Shown here: one piece after another, positions 56,260 to 64,000 of the stretch | Numbering within the stretch: position 1 is the first letter of the stretch | How the letters are laid out: each line of letters opens with the position of its first letter | NCBI GenBank assembly: GCA_050084515.1 | Contig: CM114272.1 | Span: 3,472,001-3,536,000 of the forward strand | Length of the DNA: 64,000 nt | Source of the DNA: Blasia pusilla | Lineage: Eukaryota; Marchantiophyta; Marchantiopsida; Blasiales | Direction: 5' to 3' | Translations under genes and position numbers: made by a program | The notes under the pieces: generated by a model | Told to the model about the DNA's origin: nothing | What the model saw: the letters and a program-made list of their open reading frames with translations, nothing else | Databases searched by the model: none

Positions 56260-59200
56260 GGGAGTATGGATCTCAATAATCCTATCGAATTGGGATCGAC
56301 TCCTCCATCACATGAAACCATGGACATAAGGCCACAACAAAGTGCTCTAACCATAAGAATTCTGGCCATGAAAAGGATGGAAGTTCAAACAGACATGTTG
56401 AGTGGGAACATATCAGAAAAAGACTTGCAGTGGAATCTCTATAATGCAGCTTATATCCCTTGGTGTAGGCTCGAGGATTTCATCATCGGAGAGGGGATTG
56501 GACACAATACAAATCCCAAAATATTTTGGAAAGCTACATCGAAGTGCATGGGAGAAAGGTTATAACCAGAAGAAGGAGAGGAAACATCATACACTTTTTA
56601 TTATTGTGCTTACGGGCCTCAAGATAACCGACACTTGCACCAACCTCTTGTGAACAGATGAGTAGGGAGAAGTGTCCTATTTCTTAAGACGTTACTAAAA
56701 TGGGAATACACTTGCTACTTATATTTTTTTTTGATGTATTTTTCACACGTTCAATTTAGAGCACATTATTGTAGTCCTCCACAGGTGAGTGCTCTATTTA
56801 TTTACTGATGGAATTCTTTCCTCTATTTCATGTACAGGTCAAGCCTTCCCAAGATAGGCCCACAAAGTCGTCCTTATGCCCAAAAAATCATCCGAGGTGA
56901 TAGCTAGAAGCGAGGATGTCAATGCCATTTTTTTCTGAGTAATAGGAAAAAACACTTCAACCTTATTTTTAGGAAAAAACCTGAGTCAAAATTCCTATTA
57001 TTCATATATGAATCACACCAGCAAAGGCACTCCAACACTACTACAATGAACAATGACAAGTTTTGCATAGATGAAAATCATCATTAAGTGCATTTTTAAA
57101 TCTCTATCCAGAAAAAGTCATTGAGGTATGTTTAGGATGGGAAAGTTGTGGTATCTTGTTGGAGGGACACTTCAAGCTTCTTTTTACAAAAAATCTTGAG
57201 TCAAAATTCCTCTTATTCATATTGAATCACACCAGGAAAAAAGGCATTCCATTCACTACTACAAAGGACTCCAACACTACTACAATGAACAAATGAAGCG
57301 AGAATGCATTGAGGTATGTTTAGGATGGGAAAGTTGTGGTATCTTGTTGGAGGGACATTTCAAGCTTCTTTTTACAAAAAATCTTGAGTCAAAATTCCTC
57401 TTATTCATATTGAATCACACCAGCAAAGGCATTCCAACACTACTACAGTGAACGATGCCAACGCCGAGCAGAATGCATTGAGGTATGTTTAGGATAGGAA
57501 AGTTCTGGTATCTTGTTGGAAGGACACTTCAAGCTTCTTTTTAAAAAAAAATCTGAGTCAAAATTCCTCTTATTCATATATGAATCACACAAGGAAAGGC
57601 ATTCCAACCTTATTATGGTGAACGATGCCAACGCCGAGCAGAATACATTGAGGTATGTTTAGGATAGGAAAGTTCTGGTATCTTGTTGGAGGGACACTTC
57701 AAGCTTCTTTTTTGAAAAACGCTTGAGTCACAATTCTTGTTATTCATATATGAATCACATGAGGAATGCATTGGTATGTTTCCAACGTTCCTATCTTGTT
57801 GAACATTGCCAACTTTTTTGAAAAACGCTTGAGTCACAATTCTTGTTATTCATATATGAATCACATGAGGAAAAGCATTCCAACGCTCCTATTGTGAACG
57901 ATGCCAACGTCGAGCAGAATGCGTTGAGGTATGTTAAGGATAGGAAAGTTCTAGAATATGAATCACATGAGGAAAGGTATTCCAACCTTGTTATTTCAAT
58001 GATAGACAGCCAAACGGTTCTTTCACTTGTAGGGTAACTTTTACAAAGTGAAATATCATACTTTATCTTTGGCATGTATGCCATGACTGGTTGAAGTAGC
58101 TAAAGCGGAAGGTCGGATGTGTAATAATGAGAGCTCACATATCACAATGCCTTGGGGAGATTATGTATGTAAATCGATGTGGGACTTACACTAGAGGTGT
58201 GATCTTGGAGGATGTGAGAATGATGTTGCATCAATTCTATGTAGACTTCGGGTATGAAGTTGAATTCATCAACTATCTACAGACATATTGGGAACCAAAA
58301 TTAGATGGCTAAAAAACTCTATCTCTTTCCCTTGCATCATTATTTTGTGGTGATTTTTATTGCATTTTCATAAATTTCTGCTACTCGTTGCAAAGGCCAG
58401 CATGTACATGATAAGAAAGTGATTTTCTCTTTGTATATAGGCAAGTGGGTTAAAGCGGCGAGGGACTACCCTCATGCAAACCATGATACAAATGTTGCAA
58501 TTGAAGCATATCATGGTAGCATGAAGGCAGTTCTAGCAGATGACGATAGAAGTATGTCTCAAAGTAGAGGAGACTACCTGTTTTGGAAGCTCAATAATTT
58601 TGTAGAGGCATGGTATTTCCATATACACTTGATGAAAAAGAATGGGTTTGTACGAAATGCAATAGAGGAGCGGTATGTAAATAATATTGTTTTGAAAGGA
58701 AGAGAAATTTCGGCAGATAATGTGCAACTCACAGAATCTAGGGGGCAAGTGAGGATGGCACTCATTAGGAGCCAGACCCTACCTAACAAGTGGTATGAAG
58801 TCTACAACTATGACATTGAATGGGATCACTGTGAGTGTCCTTGGTCCCTAAAAGAAAACATCTGCAAACATATGGTAAGAAAATGGTTGCTTTGTCTTGA
58901 ATAGCATATAATTAAGCAATTGTGCACATTTTCGCATACATCCTTTTATATATTGAATTCTTATTAATTGCTTTTTGACATTTCTTTGTAGAATGCAGCT
59001 TTGCTGCAAGAGGATTATAGTAAAGAGGACCTTGTGAAAATACTTGGCAACAGACTAGGCACAAAGCGAGGCAGAATTGCTCAACTAAAGATGACCAACA
59101 CAAATTCAATCACTTCTGAAGGTCCATTGCCTAATCACATCTTGGACCTCAATGAAACACTAGGTGAATGCTGAAATACACCTTAATTTACTCATGCTTC

Positions 59201-59836
59201 AGGGGGGACACTTGAGGTTGCTTGTATATAGATGGGTGTTTTGGCAAAGCATCATATTTTCATGTTTTTATGCACTATTTGCTGTGAATCAAGAGGCATT
59301 CCATATGAAGATATGGACATGAGTATTTTCACTCAAGATACAACAATACATGAAGAACAGAACATCCCCAGAACAAGTAAGAAGGATATGGAGGCTATTA
59401 TGGACAAGCTGTACTTTGAGTTGCGGAATCAGTGTCAAGGCAATGAGTTATGTTTTACGATGGCATCCAAAATTTTGAGAGAAATAAACTTCTGGATTGA
59501 GAGGGAAAAAGTTACGTTTGCAAATGGCTTGACGCATCAACCTGGAAATCCCTTCTAGATATACAATAACGGATTCCAAAGCAATAATTCACTTAAACGA
59601 GTGAAGTCCAACATTGAATGATGGTCAGATAAAACAAAGAGATGAGGTACATAACATGGGGCAGGACATACTAGAGTGATGACTCCTTCACAAGAGGAAA
59701 CTTTGAGTAAGTTACCATGCTTTCTAGAACCTAAAGCAAGAAAGAGGAAGTTGGACCCACAAGCTGAGTTGGACACACATGCAATATCAGCGATATTAAA
59801 CAATTCAAGCAGAGTAGTTGGTGGCAATTATGCATA
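56260..59836 (+). pseudogene. SWIM zinc-finger protein (MULE/FAR1-like), decayed
   Basis: Several blocks align in order with plant SWIM-domain proteins related to MULE transposases, as I recall them (Arabidopsis AT1G60560-type). An N-terminal block at 56404-56562 reads ISEKDLQWNLYNAAYIPW and CRLEDFIIGEGIG; after a TAA at 56563 the same frame continues with TSYTFYYCAYGPQ. A later exon (58100-58305) reads ISQCLGEIMYVNRCGTYTRG and ends YWEPKLDG; it joins KWVKAARDYPHANHDTNVAI at 58441 in phase, using a GC rather than GT donor. The SWIM finger is HCECPWSLKENICKHM (58831-58874). A GT-AG intron (58875-58991) leads to NAALLQEDYSKEDL. Further exons at 59292-59557 and 59678-59836 end with a nuclear-localisation-like KARKRK. 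The central DDE core expected between 56.65 and 58.1 kb is missing and replaced by repeats. Confidence 0.65.
56983..57900 (+). repeat. Tandem array of 105-215 bp units inside the SWIM gene
   Basis: Six units carry GAGTCAAAATTCCTCTTATTC or the variant GAGTCACAATTCTTGTTATTC, followed by ATGAATCACA, AAAGGCATTCCAAC, GTGAACGATGCCAACG, GAGCAGAATGCATTGAGG and AGGATAGGAAAGTTCTGG. Starts are near 56983, 57198, 57386, 57554, 57724 and 57829. The last unit (57843-58037) is open in one frame (YESHEEKHSNAPIVNDANVE), so one unit may derive from a real exon. Confidence 0.8.
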
Positions 59837-59839
59837 ATA

Positions 59840-62800
59840 TCACTAGAATTTTCCATTTTTGTGAAGCTATGCTTATGGCTTGTGGAGGATTAAGGATTCA
59901 TTTGCTTAACATATTATCAAGTACATTGTCACATCTTTTAGGATAGATTGGGGAGATCTAGTAGAGTGCCTTCGGAGATATTGGAGGAAAGCCTCAGGAG
60001 GTCAAGGGTGACCTGTTGAGGCCATGGATAACCTGAGAGAGTAGATGTCCTCTTCATTTCGGTTCATTTGGAGCCATATATAGAAACTTACTATTTTGGG
60101 TAAGTTTCTATTTGGAGTATATTTGAATTTCCACTTTGGGAAGTGGTCCTTGACCCGGTACAGCAAGTCAAAAGCCAAGAAGGTGACCTGCGAGCATAGG
60201 CTACTGAGGAGAGAGCTTGGGAGAGGGAAGGGGGAATACCTCCAAGAGAGAGAGCTTAAGAGCTCATTCTCTCTTTGTTGAGCCTCTTGGCATGAGGCGG
60301 CTGAGCTATGGTCCTCTTTACCTTGTGTGCGTAACCCAAGCCACTCATTAGGAGAGTAGGTTTGGTTTGAGATGAGAGAGTACACACCCTGGAGAGTTTG
60401 GTGTGAGAGATGTGATGTGAGATCTACTTGATTTTTACAAAGAGAGAATTGAGAGAGTGAGAGAGTTTCAATGGAGGAGTTTGCTGGTCACTTGTTGTTG
60501 TTGGAGGTTGGGGAGCGTATTTCCCGTTCAGCAGCTCATGGGAGTGCTCATCGGAGCAAGAGTGGCTTTGGTTGTGCTTTGCAATTGCCAATTTTTCGTG
60601 TGGAAGAGTGGCGCGCGTAAGCACTGCCCAATTTTTTATAGGGATTGAGTATGGGTGCGGGTTGCCCCATGTTGGTGCTCTCAGGAGCACCGTGTAGCTT
60701 TTTGGTTTATGTATTTACAGGATTGAAAGTTTTTTTGGGAGAAATCGGCGCAGAAGCGCTGCCAAAATTTCTGTAGGAGAAAGAGACGTCGGGCTGCACG
60801 ACTATCCCAATCAGTTTTTATTGGAAGGTTGAATGAAGAAACAAATTTGAAGTTGACGTAGATCAGGAATCTATGCATATTGTGGAAGAAATAGTGAGCA
60901 ATTTCGTTAGGTGAGCGTGAAGTTACAACAATTTTTGTTGGGTTGCCATAGCCACCGTTTGAGGAAGGAGTAATTTGCAAAATTTTTGACAGAAATCCCT
61001 ACTTGAGATTAAAAATAAAACATTTTATTTAAGCAGGGTGAGACAAGTGAATTTTTCACTTGGAAGTACATGTTAGTGAAGAGTTATTTTGGGGGAAGTT
61101 GACCCCATTTTCCAAGGTCCGTGTTAGGAAGACTCAGATTTTTTTTGGATGGGTTGAGTGTTTCATCCGGATTTTATGGGGTTAGTGTAGTAAGACCAAA
61201 ACAAAAACAGGAGGGAGGGAATTTCGTTCACCCCTACCGTGTCGTGGCGCGACTGTCATGCCGACCCAACTTGGTTGGCTGCCGCAACCTCGTTCTAGCT
61301 TCTACACCGCTGTCCCTAGTCCATCACCGTTTCTGCGCTGTTGCCATCGGGATTAGGGGGACCGTGGGTTCTTCCGCCAAAATTTCTGCATTTTGAGGGG
61401 CCATGGCCTTTGAACCAGTCGTGACCGCAACCGTTGTGGCCGTGCAGCCGTCTGACCCAGTTGCGCCGTAGCCTGCCGGCGTCAAGCTGCCGCGACGTAG
61501 TTACGGCAGACCTGCTACCGCGACTACCGTGAACTGCTGTCCATTTGCCACGAATTCCGGCCCGGCTTCTACGCCTTAAGGCGCTGACCCGCCAGCATTT
61601 ACCTACCTTTGATGGGGCCTAACACGTGTTCTGTTGCGAAAACTTCTACCGGTGTCGTCGGCTTCCGCGTCCTTGCCTTGAGTCGCCGCTCTGCCCCGTT
61701 GTTGGCGCCCCGATCCAATGAACGGTCAGAACCGGGGCTACATGTTGACCTAGCCGGGAAAAATCAAAGAATTCCGGGCCATGTTCGAGCTTTCCGGATG
61801 CAATTCTGACAGGGGTTGGAGGTATCCCGGAAACTTGCTGGACGGAAAGGCATAGGACGGTTTTCGAGTGAATCCGAGGGAATAGGTGACGGAACTTCGC
61901 CGTTCCGACGGAAGCCTATTCGGATTCTGGTTGTCAGCCAAAACGGTCATTCCGGTTTGCTGCCGCCTCAGTTGCCGGCTGCCGAAAAACTAGAAAATAT
62001 TAGATTAGATCAAGCCCCTCCATCTTAGGGCAAGCCACCACGTTGGGACTCGGGACTCGGACGACTCGGGCATGGAGTCTGGACTTTGGAGGAGACTCCT
62101 AGGGGGTAGAGTGGAGGGGCTGGCATTTCCATGCCTCCCTGCTTCTGAATTTCTCACCTCGACTCCTCGCTCTCTCGTTTGTTCCTTCGCGTCGCTTCGA
62201 GCTCGGAGCCTCGGTATTTTTTAGGCTAACCCCTTCGCGCTTTCTCGTTGCTGCTCGCTCTATGCTTTTGTTTGCAGACTTGATTGGGTTCGACAGAAAG
62301 GCTAGCCCCTCCTTTTTTGCTTTGCATCGATTCGAGCTAGGTGTTTGTTCGCGCTTTCTCCTTGCTACTCGCTCTGTGCGTTTGTTTGAGTTGCAGACTT
62401 TGGTTGGGTTCGAGAGAAAATAATTACAACGGAGGGACAGGGATACAGTGTCGGGCAAAGGGTGGGTCTTGCTGAGCCAAGAACTGAGAATTCAATGGAG
62501 GTCCCATGGCCGTGGAGATAGCAATAGCCACAATCACCGAGAGTCCTAGCTAACGACTAGCTCCTTGGAGCTTGATTCAATTTCCGACTGTGATTCACTC
62601 GATGCCACTGCCGTAAGTTGCCCCCTGGACTTAGTTTGTTTGGGCCTTAGTCTGTGCTCACACATGTGTCTTCTTCAGTAATTTATTATTGGCTTCCGCT
62701 GCCACATCTCCTTAACACAGTCGATGTCTAGAACCAATTCACTTGACAGTACACTTGCACTGGCTAGTACTGCTGCAAATGCATGCATTCGGGCTCACAA

Positions 62801-64000
62801 AAAGCTTGACAGCAAGCTTACATTCCCCATTGCTTGCTCTTGCTGATTAGCTGCTGGTGATCCAGTTCGTTCTTACACCACACTTGAACTTGCATTTGCT
62901 GATGATGTAGAAGTGTTCAGAATTCAGAGATACGGATGCTAAGGGGAATGGGAATAGGACACTTCTTGAACTTGCACTTGCTGATGCACTCTAGAAGATT
63001 AGGATACTTGTCTTCATCCCATCTCTCCTCTTTTTGTAAGTCCTTCGCGGGAATAGCTAAGTCGGGAAAGCGTCAGACTGAAGAATCGAAGGTTTCGTGT
63101 TCGTATTTGATCCACGCTCACCGCACGTAAGACCAGTAATCTATCAGCTACAGCTTAAGTAGCATTGGCACTGCAAGTAGTTCGTCTCTGGTATTCCCTT
63201 TTGTGTCTTCTCAGCCTTCAAACGACCCAATTCGAAGACGTCAGTCACTCCATCGGGGGATTGTCTTCAATTTGACGACGATGGGATGGATGTGATTCTC
63301 GTTCTGTGTACCGATATTCCAGGGATTCCTGATTTTTCGAGGAGGTCTATTGAAATTTCGCATCATAAGAAGAATTATGTGGACGCTGTAGGATCGTAGA
63401 TCTCAATTCTGGATGGTTTGAGTTGGTGACTTCTTTGGGAGGATCTTGAGTACACCACTTATCATCTATTCTCTCTCATGAACAAATTTGACGAGAGGGA
63501 GGTGAAACAGTCTTCCTAGTAGAGACTAACGAGTCTTGATTGTCTGATCCGTTGGAGTGATCCACGCAAGGTAATTGCTCGCATTTTTCCTAATCGTGGT
63601 TACATTCTTCTTAAACCTGTACTTCGGATCTATTCATTTCAACTACATAGGACTTCATACCCTGATTTCTCCGTTAGCGGGTTTAGGGAGAAAGCAAAGG
63701 AGGAGTGGCAGTTGCGCATCTCATGGCAACAGCGGCCACTCCGCTACTTTTCGACAGTTTGAAGAGCGAGTAACCCAAACTACCCGTTCTACCTACACGC
63801 GCACCGTACCTCGGGATCCTTAGAAACAGTGAATCCGAGCCGGGATTAGGGACCTTAGGGAATCATGTGTGTTTGATAACACATTGCATTGGCTCATAGT
63901 ATCTTTTGCCGAGTCTTGGGGTTTAAGAACTTTTTTGATCCGCATTTTCTTGAGCTCCTTTGTTTCTTTAGCACCTACTAAGTGACAAGTTTATAGTAGG
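59840..64000. other. No supported gene
   Basis: Mixed composition. 60.2-60.5 kb is rich in GAGAGAG on the plus strand. 61.2-62.0 kb is GC-rich with several frames below 100 codons and no domain. 61028-61046 holds a small palindrome (AAGTGAATTTTTCACTT). A tandem duplication lies at 62239-62420. Leader or LTR sequence of a retrotransposon is possible, but I found no primer-binding site or paired LTR. Confidence 0.5.
62239..62420. repeat. Tandem duplication of about 114 bp
   Basis: Two units share GCGCTTTCTCGTTGCTGCTC, GCTCT.TGC.TTTGTTTG, GCAGACTT and TTGGGTTCGA. They start at about 62239 and 62352. A third, weaker relative (CGCTCTCTCGTTTGTTCC) lies upstream near 62168. Confidence 0.75.

Noticed and set aside
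61121-61809. Short GC-rich frames of 66-91 codons
   Set aside because: Several frames are equally open, no motif is present and no splice chain could be built.
1-64000. CRISPR arrays, operons, prokaryotic defence genes
   Set aside because: The introns, plant gene families and transposon types show a eukaryotic plant genome. The tandem arrays have diverged, uneven units without unique spacers.

Overview
The window looks like nuclear DNA from a land plant. It holds a papain-type protease with a C-terminal granulin domain, two multi-exon plant-type subtilases with GT-AG introns, intron-containing Helitron open frames, a hAT element of the DUF4371 type and a SWIM zinc-finger gene. Long intergenic stretches, heavy transposon decay and sharp jumps in base composition fit a repeat-rich genome. 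I cannot name the species. A non-seed plant is possible but not shown.

Layout. 0-1.1 kb: decayed Ty3-type gag (minus). 3.8-4.3 kb: internally deleted Helitron piece. 5.5-7.75 kb: decayed hAT transposase (minus), interrupted by a small dispersed repeat. 7.8-9.26 kb: a 22-bp tandem array, then a GC-rich minisatellite that opens false ORFs on both strands. 10.4-11.9 kb: an intact, intronless RD21-like cysteine protease (plus). 13.6-15.5 kb: short dispersed and direct repeats. 16.46-22.75 kb: subtilase A (minus), which I could assemble into 11 exons with consistent splice phases, 780 residues and a full Asp/His/Ser triad. 26.4-27.7 kb: two tandem arrays. 27.8-31.2 kb: GC-rich LINE (minus) with APE endonuclease, reverse transcriptase and a terminal CCHC, frameshifted. 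31.4-38.9 kb: AT-rich Helitron (plus) with Rep and helicase domains and several stops. 40.57-41.50 kb: near-perfect 0.94-kb foldback. 45.4-50.5 kb: subtilase B (minus), a paralogue of A with the same intron positions but a lost catalytic Asp, stops and frameshifts. 52.1-59.8 kb: a decayed zinc-finger/SWIM region (plus) full of internal tandem repeats. 60-64 kb: no supported gene.

Only the cysteine protease and subtilase A look like functional host genes. Both are predicted secretory-pathway proteases, but their proximity need not mean joint function. I see no operon-like or defence-type system. The most unusual items are the A/B subtilase pair, the large palindrome, the Helitron decay pattern with its deleted sibling, and the repeat-riddled SWIM region.
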